Shown here one piece after another: positions 36,911-47,733 of a stretch of 64,000 bases of DNA (position 1 is its first letter; each line of letters begins with the position of its first letter). Source of the stretch: Alphaproteobacteria bacterium. Its GTDB lineage: Bacteria > Pseudomonadota > Alphaproteobacteria > Acetobacterales > Acetobacteraceae. The notes beneath the pieces are model-generated. The model did not search any database and was not told the origin of the DNA. It saw nothing but the letters and a program-made list of their open reading frames with translations. The stretch is taken from the NCBI GenBank assembly GCA_016869715.1, contig VGDM01000007.1, forward strand, positions 60,028-124,027. The letters run 5' to 3'. The position numbers were made by a program, and so were the translations under genes.

Positions 36911-37287
36911 GCCGCGTCCTCAGAATCCTCATCGCGGCGTGGATCAAGAACGCGCCAATTGCGCTCTTCACTGTCTTTCACGGGGGTTTCAGCGAAACCC
37001 CTCAATTCACTGCCGCTGATCCAGGCGCCTTGGGCAGCGCCGATAACCTCCGCATCCTCGCCAAAGGCAAACCAGGCATCCAGCACGGCCTTCGCATCCA
37101 ACCCAGGCGCGCGGCAGCGTTCCACCGAATCCCGCACATAGCGGCGCGCAAAGGCATTGGCATGTTGAATGGAAAGAAAGCCGCGGATTTCCTCCACCGG
37201 GTCGCTGCCATTGCCGCCCGACAAATCCATGATGCGCACGATCAGATCGCCGCCACCAGAAAGCTGAGGATCGAGGCTGGCACTCAT
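36907..37287 (-). CDS. Small conserved-looking protein between nadE and gltX, unknown function
   Basis: A 126-residue acidic protein with no signal or membrane segment. It overlaps the nadE stop (37284-37287) and the gltX start (36907-36910), each by 4 bp as ATGA, so it is translated as part of the operon and is unlikely to be spurious. Visible features: LIVRIMDLSGGNGSDPVEEIRGFLSI, AFARRYVRDSVERCRAPGLD, LDAWFAFGEDAEVIG and an acidic tail DPRRDEDSEDAA. I do not recognise a domain. The context suggests a link to NAD synthesis or tRNA charging, which is inference. Confidence 0.78.
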   Translation of the reverse strand: MSASLDPQLSGGGDLIVRIMDLSGGNGSDPVEEIRGFLSIQHANAFARRYVRDSVERCRAPGLDAKAVLDAWFAFGEDAEVIGAAQGAWISGSELRGFAETPVKDSEERNWRVLDPRRDEDSEDAA

Positions 37288-38948
37288 GAAATCAACGCCG
37301 TGAAACCATTGGTGATGGGGTAGCGCCGATCCCGCCCAAAGGCACGCGGCGTGATCTTCACACCGGGCGGTGCCTGCCGCCGCTTATATTCTGCCCGATC
37401 CAGCAAGCGCCAAACGCGCAGCACCAAAGCGCGGTCAAAGCCAACCGCCACAAGCGCGTCCACGGATTTTTCGCCTTCCACCAGCCCTTCCAGAATGGCG
37501 TCCAGCACATCATAAGGCGGCAGGCTGTCCTGATCCTTCTGATCGGGCTTCAATTCCGCGCTGGGGGGTTTGGTAATCACGCGTTCTGGCATCACCATGC
37601 CAAGCGGGCCAAACGCACCTTCAGGACAGTGTTCATTGCGCCAGCGCGAAAGTGCAAACACCGTTGTTTTATAGACATCCTTCAGCACGGAATAACCGCC
37701 GCACATATCGCCATAAATCGTGGCATAGCCCGTGCTCATTTCACTCTTATTGCCGGTGGTTAGCAGCATATCGCCGAATTTGTTCGACAGCGCCATCAGC
37801 GTCACGCCACGAATGCGCGATTGCAGGTTTTCTTCCGTGATCTCGGGCGGGCGATTGCCGAAGGCCGGCGCCAGCATGCCCGCGAAAGCCTCCATCGCCG
37901 GGCCGATGCCGATATGCTCATACCGGATACCCAAAAGCTGCGCGCATTCGGCGGCATCTTCCAGGCTTTCAATGCTGGTATAGGGCGATGGCATCATCAC
38001 CGCGCGCACGCGATCAGGCCCGAGTGCATCCACCGCGACAGCCGCCGAAATCGCGGAATCAATTCCACCCGACAGGCCCAGCACCACGCCCGGAAAGCGG
38101 TTTTTGTTCACATAATCGCGCAGCCCCAGCACCATGGCGCCATAGATCTGCTCAAGCTTAGGCGGGGCGGGCGCAATCTTTCCTGGCCTGCACACCAGCA
38201 CGCCGCCATCACGCCGCCATTCGGTGATGCGCAAGCCTTCGGCAAACATAGGCATGACATGCGCCAATGACCGATCCGCATTCATCACAAAGGATGCGCC
38301 TTCAAAAACCAGCTCATCCTGCCCGCCCACCTGATTGACGAAGACAAAGCCAAGCCCGGTTTCAACGCAGCGGGAGACAGCAAGATCAAGCCGCGCCTGA
38401 TGTTTTGCTGCCTCAAACGGGGAACCATTTAAGGCGATCAGGATTTCCGCGCCAGTTTCGCTCAGTGTTTCGGATACCGCAGGGAACCACCAATCCTCAC
38501 AAATCATCAGCCCCAGGCGAAAACCACGAAACGGCACCGGGCCAGGCGCGGGGCCGGCATCGAAAACGCGCTTGTCGTCAAACACGCCGTAATTGGGCAA
38601 TTCATGCTTGGCGCGGCGCGCGGCGATCTGCCCTGCTTCCAGCAGGAACAACGCGTTGAAAACCTTCTCGCCTTCACGCCAGGGGCCACCCACCACCAGG
38701 CCGGGGCCACCATCGGCGGTCTCGGCGGCAAGCGCCGCGATTTCAGCCTCACAGGCAGCGATGAAGGCAGGCTTGCGCACCAGATCTTCCGGCGGATAGC
38801 CGGCGATGGAAAATTCAGGCGTCACCACCAGATCTGCGCCAAGCCGTGCCGCCTCCGCGCGGGCCTTGCGGATCAGCGCTGCATTGGCGGTCAGCGCGCC
38901 CTCATGGGGGTTAAGTTGCGCCAGGGCGATTTTCAGGGTCTCGGCCAT
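37284..38948 (-). CDS. nadE: Glutamine-dependent NAD+ synthase
   Basis: A 554-residue two-domain enzyme making NAD+ from deamido-NAD. The N-terminal nitrilase-like glutaminase has Glu in VVTPEFSIAGYPPEDL, Lys in KHELPNYGVFDDKR and Cys in GLMICEDWWFP. The C-terminal ligase has the PP-loop GLSGGIDSAISAAVAVDALG and TTGNKSEMSTGYATIYGD. Complete. It stands in a run with pncB, another NAD-pathway gene, 54 bp upstream. Confidence 0.95.
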   Translation of the reverse strand: MAETLKIALAQLNPHEGALTANAALIRKARAEAARLGADLVVTPEFSIAGYPPEDLVRKPAFIAACEAEIAALAAETADGGPGLVVGGPWREGEKVFNALFLLEAGQIAARRAKHELPNYGVFDDKRVFDAGPAPGPVPFRGFRLGLMICEDWWFPAVSETLSETGAEILIALNGSPFEAAKHQARLDLAVSRCVETGLGFVFVNQVGGQDELVFEGASFVMNADRSLAHVMPMFAEGLRITEWRRDGGVLVCRPGKIAPAPPKLEQIYGAMVLGLRDYVNKNRFPGVVLGLSGGIDSAISAAVAVDALGPDRVRAVMMPSPYTSIESLEDAAECAQLLGIRYEHIGIGPAMEAFAGMLAPAFGNRPPEITEENLQSRIRGVTLMALSNKFGDMLLTTGNKSEMSTGYATIYGDMCGGYSVLKDVYKTTVFALSRWRNEHCPEGAFGPLGMVMPERVITKPPSAELKPDQKDQDSLPPYDVLDAILEGLVEGEKSVDALVAVGFDRALVLRVWRLLDRAEYKRRQAPPGVKITPRAFGRDRRYPITNGFTALIS

Positions 38949-39002
38949 GCGCGCCTTCTAGATGCTTTTGCGCTTGGGTGAAATCACCAAAAGAGAGGTG
39001 TC

Positions 39003-40196
39003 TCAGCCCTGCCCGCCATTGCGCCGGCGCGTCTCGCCCCGCTTCAGCAGGAATTCGCGGCCTATCTTCACGCGCGGCACGCCATCATAGGCAACGATAT
39101 CCGCCGTGGCGTAGGTTTCGGACCAGGTATTGGGGATGAAGCTGCCGGTGCCCACCACATCAATCGGCGCGCGCGCTTCGGCCATGACCCGGCATTTGGT
39201 GACCCCAAAGCCCGAGGAAGCAATAATCCGGACGCGCTGGAACCCGGCCTCATCGAGCGCTTCGCGCATGCGCCAGACGGCGGCGGCGGAAACCCCGGTA
39301 CCGGTCAGGTGGCGCAATTCCGTCTCACTCCGATAGCGCCGGGTGGCCTGGGGGGCGTGGCGTTCCAGCACGGCGTAGCTTTCGGCGGGGTCTAGCCCTT
39401 CAAGGAAGCGCCCACCATGGGTATCAAGCCGCATGGCCAACCGCCCAGCAGCGGCCAATTCGGGAAAGCGGCGTGCGACCGCCAGGCCATCGGTCACTTC
39501 GCGCCCGAAGTAATCCACCAGCACGGTCAGGTTTTCATCCGGGAAGGTTTCATGGAACATCTCCGCCGCGCGCACCGTGCTGCCGGCATAGCCGATCAAC
39601 GCATGCGGCATGGTCCCATAGCCCTTGGGCGCGCCGAACCAATGCGCGGTCGCGTCATTGGCGTTGCCGATAAAGCCCTTGGCCCCTTCCGCCTGCGCGG
39701 CGCGGCTGCCGACCGATGCGGCATAGGCCATCATATCGTGCATTTCGGCGCCCGCGCAGTGGCGCGCTTCCATCGCCAGAAACGCGGTTTGCGGCAATTC
39801 GACACACATCTGATAGGCGTTATGCGCGGCAACACAGGCCGCGCCCAGCTTTTGCAGCAGCATGGTTTCCAAATCCACCAGCTCCCTAAAGGACCCGCTG
39901 ACATAGAGTAAGGGATCGCCCGCGCCGACCCATTGGCCTTCTTTATGCACCACCTCAATGTGAAACTCGGTCGCGCGAGACGCCGCCACAGCGCGCAGCC
40001 AATCCAGCATCAACCGGGGTGCGGAGATCACCGGGCGGCGCAGAAATACCGCATAGGTGACTTGCGTATCGCCAAAACGCTGCACCACCGCCTTGGTGCG
40101 GTTGAAATAGCTATCGGCACGGGCGGTAATCACTTGATCCGCCACATCCGCTGCCGCCGAGGGGGCTTCTCCCCCCCGGCTGCCTTGGCCGTTCAC
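39003..40196 (-). CDS. pncB: Nicotinate phosphoribosyltransferase
   Basis: A 397-residue type II phosphoribosyltransferase-fold enzyme salvaging nicotinate into nicotinate mononucleotide. Visible signatures: [57 protein letters not shown] and [16 protein letters not shown]. It overlaps the aroG stop by 4 bp (ATGA) and precedes nadE, so salvage and the final NAD step are co-transcribed. Confidence 0.9.
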   Translation of the reverse strand: MNGQGSRGGEAPSAAADVADQVITARADSYFNRTKAVVQRFGDTQVTYAVFLRRPVISAPRLMLDWLRAVAASRATEFHIEVVHKEGQWVGAGDPLLYVSGSFRELVDLETMLLQKLGAACVAAHNAYQMCVELPQTAFLAMEARHCAGAEMHDMMAYAASVGSRAAQAEGAKGFIGNANDATAHWFGAPKGYGTMPHALIGYAGSTVRAAEMFHETFPDENLTVLVDYFGREVTDGLAVARRFPELAAAGRLAMRLDTHGGRFLEGLDPAESYAVLERHAPQATRRYRSETELRHLTGTGVSAAAVWRMREALDEAGFQRVRIIASSGFGVTKCRVMAEARAPIDVVGTGSFIPNTWSETYATADIVAYDGVPRVKIGREFLLKRGETRRRNGGQG

Positions 40197-41572
40197 TGCG
40201 CTGCCTGGGCCGATGCCGTAAGGCCGGCCACGCGCCGCGCCTTCAATCCCTCGGCGATCAGGAAGGCGAGTTCCAGCGATTGTTCGGCATTAAGCCTGGG
40301 ATCGCAGGAAGTGGCGTAATTCGCGGCAAGATCGGCTTCCGAAAGCCTATGCGCGCCGCCCAGGCATTCGGTGACATTGCTGCCGGTCATTTCCACATGC
40401 ACGCCGCCGGCGAAGGTGCCTTCCGCTTCATGCACATCAAAAAAGCCGCGCACTTCCGCCATGATGGCGTCAAAAGGCCGGGTCTTATAACCGCCGACCG
40501 TGGTTGTGTTGCCGTGCATGGGATCGCAAAGCCACACCACATTCCGCCCGGCGCGCGATACCGCGCGCACCAAGGGTGCGAGCCTCGCTTCCACCTTATC
40601 CGCCCCCATGCGGGAGATCAGCGTAAGCCGCCCCTTTTCGTTGGCCGGGTTCAGGATTTCCGTGAGGCGCACCAATTCATCGGCATCCATGCTCGGGCCG
40701 ACCTTCATGCCAATGGGGTTCTTCACGCCGCGCAGGAATTCCACATGCGCCCCTTCCGGCTGGCGTGTGCGATCCCCAATCCAGAGGAAATGCGCCGAAC
40801 AGGCATACCAATCACCGGAGGTGGAATCGACCCGTGTCATGGCCTGTTCATAAGGCAGCAACAGGCTTTCATGGCTCGTATAAAAATCCGTCTCTCGTAC
40901 CTGCGGCAGGTCTGACATGCCGCAGGCCTGCATGAAGGAGAGCGTCTGATCAATGCGCGTCGCGAGGTCCGCATAGCGTTCAGCAAGCGGGCTTCGCTCG
41001 ACAAAGCCCAGATTCCAGCGATGCACTTCGTGCAAATCCGCATAGCCGCCATTGGCGAAAGCGCGCAGCAGATTGACCGTGCCGGCGGATTGCATGTAGG
41101 CGAATTCCATCCGCGACGGATCGGGGATGCGCGATGCCGCATCGAAATCCGGTCCGTTGATGATATCGCCGCGATAGGAAGGCAGCGTCACACCATCACG
41201 CGTTTCGCTATCCGAAGATCGGGGCTTGGCAAATTGCCCGGCCATGCGACCAAGCTTCACGACTGGCGAGGCACCACCAAAAGTCAGCACCACCGCCATT
41301 TGCAGCAGCACGCGAAACGTGTCGCGGATCACATTGGCGGTGAAATCGCCGAAGCTTTCGGCGCAATCGCCACCTTGCAGGACAAAAGCCTGGCCATCGC
41401 CCGCCCGCGCCAAGGAAACCTTTAAGCGCCTGGCCTCACCTGCAAAAACTAGCGGGGGAAATCGCGCGATCTTGGCTTCCATTGCGGCCAAAGCCGCCTG
41501 GTCGGGATATTCCGGCACCTGCCTGATCGGCATGTTCCGCCATGAATCCGGGCTCCAGCCCCGCGCAGTCAT
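40193..41572 (-). CDS. aroG: Class II (plant-type) DAHP synthase
   Basis: A 459-residue 3-deoxy-7-phosphoheptulonate synthase of the class II type, first enzyme of the shikimate pathway. Signatures: [84 protein letters not shown] and [18 protein letters not shown]. It begins the six-gene minus-strand run down to cysS. The gene symbol is used loosely, as class II enzymes are named variously. Confidence 0.93.
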   Translation of the reverse strand: MTARGWSPDSWRNMPIRQVPEYPDQAALAAMEAKIARFPPLVFAGEARRLKVSLARAGDGQAFVLQGGDCAESFGDFTANVIRDTFRVLLQMAVVLTFGGASPVVKLGRMAGQFAKPRSSDSETRDGVTLPSYRGDIINGPDFDAASRIPDPSRMEFAYMQSAGTVNLLRAFANGGYADLHEVHRWNLGFVERSPLAERYADLATRIDQTLSFMQACGMSDLPQVRETDFYTSHESLLLPYEQAMTRVDSTSGDWYACSAHFLWIGDRTRQPEGAHVEFLRGVKNPIGMKVGPSMDADELVRLTEILNPANEKGRLTLISRMGADKVEARLAPLVRAVSRAGRNVVWLCDPMHGNTTTVGGYKTRPFDAIMAEVRGFFDVHEAEGTFAGGVHVEMTGSNVTECLGGAHRLSEADLAANYATSCDPRLNAEQSLELAFLIAEGLKARRVAGLTASAQAAQ

Positions 41573-41677
41573 TTCCGCCTATCTCCTTATTACAAGAAGA
41601 GGCACAATAAACACGAGCGCGCACCGAGGGGAAGAGCAGCCGGGCCTGGCGACAGGCATGTGAAGGAAAGGCAAGCC

Positions 41678-42841
41678 ATGGATAGGCAGCAAGATATCGC
41701 GATCCACATGCAAAAGGCAGTGCAGGCGGGGGCCATTCCGGGCCTGGTGCTGGCTTTGGGTGACCGGCATGGCGGTGGCTGGGATGGCGCTTTTGGCAGC
41801 CGGGCGCTTGGCAGTACTGAGCTCATGCAGCCCAATGCAGTGTTCTGGATCGCCTCCATGACTAAGGCCATCACCGGCGCGGCGGCCATGATGCTGGTGG
41901 AAGCGGGCAAGCTTTCCCTTAATGCGCCGGCGGCGTCACTGGTGCCGGGGATCGGCGCGCTAGGCGTGCTGGAAGGCTTTGATGAGGCCGGGCAGCCCAA
42001 GCTCCGCCCAGCCAAGCGGCCCATCACGCTGCGCCATTTGCTTACCCATACATCCGGCTATGCCTATGACATGTGGAGCAGCGACATCGCTCGCTTCCGC
42101 AAGGCAACCGGCACGCCTGCGATGGGCACCTGCCGCAATGCCGCGCTCGCTTTGCCCCTGCTATTCGATCCGGGCGAGGATTGGAGTTATGGCATCGGCA
42201 TAGATTGGGCCGGCAAAATGATTGAGGCTGCCACCGGTGAGGCGCTGGGCGCGCATTTGGCGCGGGTGATTTTTGAACCGCTCGGCATGGTTGATACGTC
42301 CTTCAAGCTGCGCCCGGATCAAAGGGCGCGGCTGGCGGCCATGCATGGGCGCGGTGCGGATGGCACGCTTTCCGTCATTCCCTTCGAAGTGCCGCAGGAG
42401 CCAGAGTTTGAGACCGGCGGCGGCGGGCTCTACGGCACGGCGCGGGACTATTTGGCGTTCGCGCGCATGATCCTGAATGGCGGTAAGCACGGCAAGACTA
42501 GGGTGCTGAAGGCTAAGACGGTGGCTGAGATGGCGCGCGACCAGATCGCGCCGCTTTCGGTGCGCCCGATGATTTCCGCCGTGCCGACCGCAACCCGCGA
42601 TGCGGATTTCTTCCCCGGCATGGCGAATGGCTGGGGGCTGACCTTTCTGGTGAACCGGCGGCCATCACCGCAGGGGCGGTCAGCGGGGAGCCTTGCCTGG
42701 GCAGGGCTGGGCAATACCTTTCATTGGATAGACCCCGGCCGCGGCACAGCGGGCATTTTCCTCAGCCAAATCCTGCCCTTTTTCGACCCGGAGGCGATCA
42801 GCCTGTTCCGGGAATTCGAGGGGATGGTGAATGGTGTTTAG
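41678..42841 (+). CDS. Serine hydrolase, class C beta-lactamase/esterase family
   Basis: A 387-residue protein with the Beta-lactamase fold. The nucleophile motif SMTK is at residues 60-63, the [16 protein letters not shown] segment follows, and a Tyr in WSYGIGIDW lies where YxN is expected; the third motif region reads GWGLTFLVN. No signal peptide, so more like cytoplasmic EstB-type esterases than secreted beta-lactamases. I chose ATG 41678, with GGAAAGG upstream; ATG 41660 would add six residues. It is divergent from aroG and converges with an alcohol dehydrogenase remnant. Confidence 0.85.
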   Translation: MDRQQDIAIHMQKAVQAGAIPGLVLALGDRHGGGWDGAFGSRALGSTELMQPNAVFWIASMTKAITGAAAMMLVEAGKLSLNAPAASLVPGIGALGVLEGFDEAGQPKLRPAKRPITLRHLLTHTSGYAYDMWSSDIARFRKATGTPAMGTCRNAALALPLLFDPGEDWSYGIGIDWAGKMIEAATGEALGAHLARVIFEPLGMVDTSFKLRPDQRARLAAMHGRGADGTLSVIPFEVPQEPEFETGGGGLYGTARDYLAFARMILNGGKHGKTRVLKAKTVAEMARDQIAPLSVRPMISAVPTATRDADFFPGMANGWGLTFLVNRRPSPQGRSAGSLAWAGLGNTFHWIDPGRGTAGIFLSQILPFFDPEAISLFREFEGMVNGV

Positions 42842-42853
42842 CGCCTGATCCTG

Positions 42854-43882
42854 AAACACTACCACCAACCGGATGAATTTGCCTTCATGCATCAGATCGA
42901 AGGCGCCGTTGATTTTCTCAAGCGGCGTAGTGTGGGTGATCGGATCGTCAATACAGATCTTCCCTTCCATGTACCAATTAACAATTTTGGGTACGTCGCT
43001 CCGCCCGCGCGCGCCACCAAAGGCGGAACCCTTCCAAATGCGGCCGGTCACAAGCTGGAAGGGGCGCGTGGCGATCTCAGCGCCTGAAGGCGCGACGCCG
43101 ATGATAATGCTCTCACCCCCGGCCGCGATGGCAGCATTCCAGCGCCTGACGCGTCACCATGACATTGCCGGTGCGATCGAAGGAAAAATCAGCGCCGCCG
43201 CCGGTCAAATCCGTAATCGCCTGCACCACCTTATCGGCGCCGATTTCATTCGGGTTGATGAAATGGGTCATGCGAAATGTGCGCGCCATGGCTTGCTTGG
43301 CAGGATTGATGTCTACGCCGATGATCTTATCGGCACCCATCATACGGGCACCCTGAATGACATTGAGCCCTATGCCGCCCAGGCCAAAGACCGCGGCATT
43401 GGCGCCGGGCCAGAACTTCGCAGTATAGATCACGGCGCCAAAGCAGGTGGTAACTCCGCAGCCATGTAGTAAATCTAGTCGAAGGGCGCGTCTTCTCGCA
43501 CTTTCGCGACCGCGATTTCAGGCAGCACGGCGAAATTCGAAAAGGTGCTGCGGCCCATGTGGTGAAACACGGGTTTGCTGGGTGCCGTGGTTCCGCAGCG
43601 AAAGCGGTTGGTGCCATCGGGCATCACACCCTTGCCCTGGGTTGCGCGGATGAAGGTGTAAAGATTGCTCCGCCGGCTGAGACACGTTTTGCAGGCGCGG
43701 CATTCGGGGGTGTAGAGCGGGATCACGTGATCACTAGGCTTCACGCTGGTAACACCGGCGCCGATTCCGCGCACGATGCCCGCCCCATCATGGCCGAGGA
43801 TGGCGGGGAACAACCCCTCGGAATCCAGCCTGTCCAGTGTTTGGGAATCCGTATAGCAAACGCCGATGGCCATGATTTCGAC
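42854..43882 (-). pseudogene. Class III alcohol dehydrogenase (FrmA-like) remnant
   Basis: The pieces match S-(hydroxymethyl)glutathione dehydrogenase: VEIMAIGVCYTD, FPAILGHDGAGIVRGIGAGVTSVKP, STFSNFAVLPEIAVAKVREDAPFD, then in a new frame GCGVTTCFGAVIYTAK, VFGLGGIGLNVIQGARMMGADKIIGVD, then after another shift [12 protein letters not shown] and [14 protein letters not shown]. Lesions: TAG after APFD (43475), a one-base loss near 43463, a one-base gain in a G-run near 43117, no stop at the natural C-terminus (VVVF, 42854), and about 36 N-terminal codons missing. One structural-zinc Cys is Tyr (SNLYT). Long dead. Confidence 0.85.
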
Positions 43883-43972
43883 GGGCGGCAGGATTATTGG
43901 CCGGACATTGCGCTTGCGGAGTGTCAGCGGACGCACAACACGGATGAGCGCTTCCCAAGAAAGTTGGTTGCG

Positions 43973-44986
43973 CTATTCGATGTTATGGAGAGCCCTGGTT
44001 GCAGCCAATCTCCTTTGCGGTGCCGTAAGCACCGCAACATTGTCAGACCACTGGTCGACCCTGCCAACGCCGGTGTGGATGTCGGGTGGCATAAGGGCAT
44101 TGATCGCTGCCTGTCGCACGGTGAAAAACGGCCCTTCATGGAACGGTTCGAGCACCGGGCCGGGGATAGTCGGAGTCCTGATGAACGTTTGAAGGCATAG
44201 AGGTATTTGCACACCGCCGCAATGTGGTGTTGACGTTCCTGCCAGGAGCGCTCACGCAACGTCGCTGAGAGCCCGTCGTCGCGCGCCGACGCACGAGGCA
44301 AGGCGGTGAATGCCGCCCCGAACCATTTCGGGTACGGGGCCCAGGCCCGTTCGAGCTGGAATCCGAGGCGCATCGCGACCCCGAGCAATCGAGCGGCGAT
44401 GATGGACGCGCCGAGCTGGTCCCCTCGGATCCTCGCACGGCTCATAAGCGGCAGTTCCTCGGCGAGGCGGGCCCAGCTGGTTGCAACCACGTACCGCCAT
44501 ACTTCGTCGGGGTACCAACGAAGCCGACGTCTGATCTCGGTCAGGGTGCCGATCGTGTCGGCGAACACTGGCCTTTTGGTGACCTCGAGGATCGACTGAC
44601 TGCTCGTGGCGAGCCATTCGAGCGCGTTGATCCGCGCGGTTGCGTCGAATCCCAAACGTTCAGCCGTGAAGCGCTCGGCGGTGTCGATGTCGATGCGGTG
44701 ACGGATCGTTGGATCGTTGGAGAGGGAGAAGCTTGTCGGGTGGCCATGAACCTTGTCGGGGAGATGCGCGTCGAGGTAGTCGCTCAGGCCGTTGAGGCTG
44801 GCTGATTCGACGAGCAAGGTTAACCGCATTCCCCGATCATGGTCGCGTGACAATGTCATCAAAGCCGAGAACGTCGGAGCCGGTGCGGAGTCGGCCAGCG
44901 GCATGAGGGATTCCGCCGTTGTACTGCTCGAGGAGCGATGCCACGATGCTCTCGTAGTATAGTCGAGAGAGCTCGACGCCGTTCAT
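43973..44986 (-). pseudogene. DUF4037 nucleotidyltransferase-like gene, frameshifted, likely foreign
   Basis: From ATG 44986 (GGGAG upstream) it reads MNGVELSRLYYESIVASLLE to TGSDVLGFDD, shifts frame near 44853, continues SRDHDRGMRLTLLVESASL through WARLAEELPLMSRARIRGDQLGASIIAARL, shifts again near 44198, and ends TIPGPVLEPFHEGPFF ... WSDNVAVLTAPQRRL at 43973. This is the DUF4037 layout, a family I associate mainly with actinobacteria and Gram-positives. Codons favour GAG, CTC, TAC and AAC, while neighbours favour GAA, GAT, TAT and AAT. Both point to horizontal gain followed by decay. It abuts the truncated 5' end of the dehydrogenase remnant. The 142 bp to the MFS gene look empty. Confidence 0.78.
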
Positions 44987-45128
44987 GTCTCCCACCTAGA
45001 AAGCCCTCTCCGCGAAGAAGTGCCGATGAGTGCCGACCTCTCAAAAACACCCTTCATCCTTATCGTTCCCGCATGGCACAATGCCTTTGTGCACGCACCC
45101 TGCACAACCTCTCAGCGCGTTTGAAGCC

Positions 45129-46355
45129 TTAGGCAGGAACCGGCTGCCGCGTCACGCGCGCACCAGCGTCACGCGGCAAGGCCATGGCAGTGGCCAGCAT
45201 CACAAGCCCAAGGGCAGCCAGCGTCAGAAACAGCACTAGCGCGCCGCCTGCCGCAGCGTCATAGGCCCAGGCGACAAGATTGACGCCAAGCGGCGCCGCG
45301 ACAAATCCAATTGCGAATTTCAGTCCAAACGCTAGACCGCGCTGCTTACCCGATGAATAGCGCGCCAGCAGCAGGTTTTCGACTGGCGCCGCAAAATCAA
45401 ACATGAAGCCAATGACAACCGCGACCAGCAACGACCAGGCGCCACCAAGCCAGGCAGCCAGTATCATTAAGGGCAGCTTGATTAGGAAGGTTGCCACATA
45501 AAGCGGCTTCATCGGCACACGATCCGCGAGCCGCCCGCCAATCAACTGCCCGGCACTGCCCATCAGCATGGTCGCACCCACAATCAGGCCAAGCTCGGCA
45601 GCGCGGGCCGGGTCAAGATGCAGCATATCACTGACCCATTTCGGCAGCGCGGTGGAATAGGCCGTGTAGGAAATCGACCCGAGCATGAAGGTGATCGCCA
45701 GCACGATCAGTACGACCCAGGGAATACGCGCGGCCTCTGCCGCCACAGCAGCCTGCGCCGCTTCCTGCCCAGGCTGGTGATTGCTTGCAGCAACGCGGCC
45801 CGTGATAAGGCAGAATAGCAGCGCAAGCCCCGCGATGATGGTGATGATGCCAGGGAGGATCATCGCCATGCGCCAACCCGCAATCGCTGCCAAGCCACCG
45901 GCAATCACCGCGGCTGAGGCCACGCCAATGCTGCCGGCAATGCCCAGAATACCCATCAATCGCCCACGCGCATCCGCGGGCGCGGTCATGGAAACCCAAG
46001 CAAGTGCCACCGGATGATAAATCGCGCCAAAACCACCCAGCAGCGCGAGTGCCAGGCCCATTTCCGTACTATCGGTCACTGTGCCGGCGATGATGGAAGC
46101 AAAGCCAATACCCAAGAAAAACACCGTCATTATGCGTGCATGGCCAAGGCGATCCGCAAGCCAACCGGCAAGCGGCGCCCCAACGCCGATCATCGCGGCT
46201 CCCAACGTCCACAGCGCGATGATTTCCGCATAGGGTCTTTGCCAAATGCCCTCCAGAATAACGGCAAGCGTCAGGAACAGCCCCGTTAGCACATGATGCA
46301 AAAAATGCCCCGCCGAGGCGAAGCCGATGATCAGACGCTGCGCTGGCTGCATCAC
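45129..46355 (-). CDS. Major facilitator superfamily transporter
   Basis: A 408-residue protein with about twelve membrane helices. The cytoplasmic loop motif GWLADRLGHARIM after helix 2 is the MFS signature, repeated in weaker form in the second half (GGRLADRVPMKPLY). The central loop is hydrophilic (RVAASNHQPGQEAAQ). Substrate unknown. Its ATG overlaps the gor stop by 4 bp (ATGA), so it is the last gene of gabD-maoC-gor-MFS. Confidence 0.86.
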   Translation of the reverse strand: MMQPAQRLIIGFASAGHFLHHVLTGLFLTLAVILEGIWQRPYAEIIALWTLGAAMIGVGAPLAGWLADRLGHARIMTVFFLGIGFASIIAGTVTDSTEMGLALALLGGFGAIYHPVALAWVSMTAPADARGRLMGILGIAGSIGVASAAVIAGGLAAIAGWRMAMILPGIITIIAGLALLFCLITGRVAASNHQPGQEAAQAAVAAEAARIPWVVLIVLAITFMLGSISYTAYSTALPKWVSDMLHLDPARAAELGLIVGATMLMGSAGQLIGGRLADRVPMKPLYVATFLIKLPLMILAAWLGGAWSLLVAVVIGFMFDFAAPVENLLLARYSSGKQRGLAFGLKFAIGFVAAPLGVNLVAWAYDAAAGGALVLFLTLAALGLVMLATAMALPRDAGARVTRQPVPA

Positions 46356-47713
46356 ACACCCACCACGCGGGTGCGGGAGCGCAAGGTCACGAATTCCTCG
46401 GCCGCCGTTGGATGAATACCGATAGTACGATCAAAATCTTGTTTTGTGGCACCCATCACCACGGCAATACCGATGGCCTGCATCATCTCATCGGCATCTT
46501 CGCCGATCATATGCGCGCCCAAGATTTTTTGCGTGCGCTGGCAGACTACCAACTTCATCAGCGTCTTGCGGCCTTCGCGCTTGCTAATGGTGTGGCGCAT
46601 GGGCGTGAAGCGCGTGACATAGATATCGGCGGGGCCGCGCTTGGCGGCTTCGTCTTCCGTAATGCCCACCATACCGATTGGCGGGTTCATGAAAACCGCG
46701 GTCGGCACGTTTTCATAACTGACGCGGCGCGGGTTATTGCCGAACAGCGTATCGGCAAGCGCGTGACCAATCGCCGTTGCCATGGGGGTCAGGTTCACGC
46801 GGTCCAGCACATCGCCAATGGCATAGATATGCCCCCGGCTGGTGGCGTGGCTCTCATCCACCGCGATAACGCCATTCTCCGTCAACTTTACGCCAGCCTT
46901 GTCGAGCCCAAGCCCGGCGATTGCGGGTTTGCGCCCAGTACAGAAAAACACTGCATTAACCACAAGCGACGAGCCATCGGAAAGATGCAGCACGCGCTCC
47001 GCACCGCAGGCTTCAATGCGCGTTGGGGTCACGCCGGCATGGCAGGCAATGCCCTGCGCGATCAGGGCGTCTGCCGCGGCGCTCCGAATGTCGTCATCGA
47101 AGCCACGCAGCGGCAGGGGGGCGCGATGCACCAGCGCAACCTCTGCCCCCAGCGCCCTCAAAATGCAGGCAAATTCTACCGCGATATAGCCAGCGCCCAG
47201 CACCACAACGCGCTTGGGCAATGCCTTCAGCGTGAAAAGATCATCAGAAATCAGCCCAAGCTCCGCGCCTGGAATATCAAGCCGGGTGGCGACACCACCA
47301 ACCGCGATGATGATGCGTTCCGCTGTCACGCGCTTGCCGCCGACATCAAGCGTATGTGCGTCTAGAAACGTGGCGCGCGCATCGAGGGACGTGACACCGG
47401 CATTGCCGAGCAAACGCCCATAAATGTCCGAAAGCCGCGCCACTTCGGCATCGCGTGCGGCAGCCAACCTCGCCCAATCATGCCCGTGATTTTCAAGGGA
47501 CCAGCCAAAGGCCGCGGCATCTTCTGCCCAGTCGCCATATTCGGCTGCATTCACCATGATCTTCTTTGGTACACAGCCGACATTCACACAAGTGCCGCCC
47601 CAGAAGCGTTCTTCCGCAACCCCCACCCGCGCGCCATGCCCGGCCGCGATGCGCGCCGAACGCACCCCGGCCGAGCCGCCACCAATCACGAAAAGATCGA
47701 AATCACTAGCCAT
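46352..47713 (-). CDS. gor: Glutathione-disulfide reductase
   Basis: A 453-residue FAD-dependent pyridine nucleotide-disulfide oxidoreductase. The FAD motif is GGGSAGVRSAR, the redox-active disulfide Cys42-Cys47 lies in GGTCVNVGCVPKK, NAD(P) binding at VVLGAGYIAVEFACIL, and the catalytic His-Glu pair in HPTAAEEF near the C-terminus. WGGTCVNVGCVPKK with FVIGGGSAGVR is typical of glutathione reductase rather than lipoamide dehydrogenase. It would reduce GSSG using NADPH. It follows the maoC-like gene by 20 bp. Confidence 0.87.
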   Translation of the reverse strand: MASDFDLFVIGGGSAGVRSARIAAGHGARVGVAEERFWGGTCVNVGCVPKKIMVNAAEYGDWAEDAAAFGWSLENHGHDWARLAAARDAEVARLSDIYGRLLGNAGVTSLDARATFLDAHTLDVGGKRVTAERIIIAVGGVATRLDIPGAELGLISDDLFTLKALPKRVVVLGAGYIAVEFACILRALGAEVALVHRAPLPLRGFDDDIRSAAADALIAQGIACHAGVTPTRIEACGAERVLHLSDGSSLVVNAVFFCTGRKPAIAGLGLDKAGVKLTENGVIAVDESHATSRGHIYAIGDVLDRVNLTPMATAIGHALADTLFGNNPRRVSYENVPTAVFMNPPIGMVGITEDEAAKRGPADIYVTRFTPMRHTISKREGRKTLMKLVVCQRTQKILGAHMIGEDADEMMQAIGIAVVMGATKQDFDRTIGIHPTAAEEFVTLRSRTRVVGV

Positions 47714-47733
47714 GGAAACCTCAGCAAAACAGA

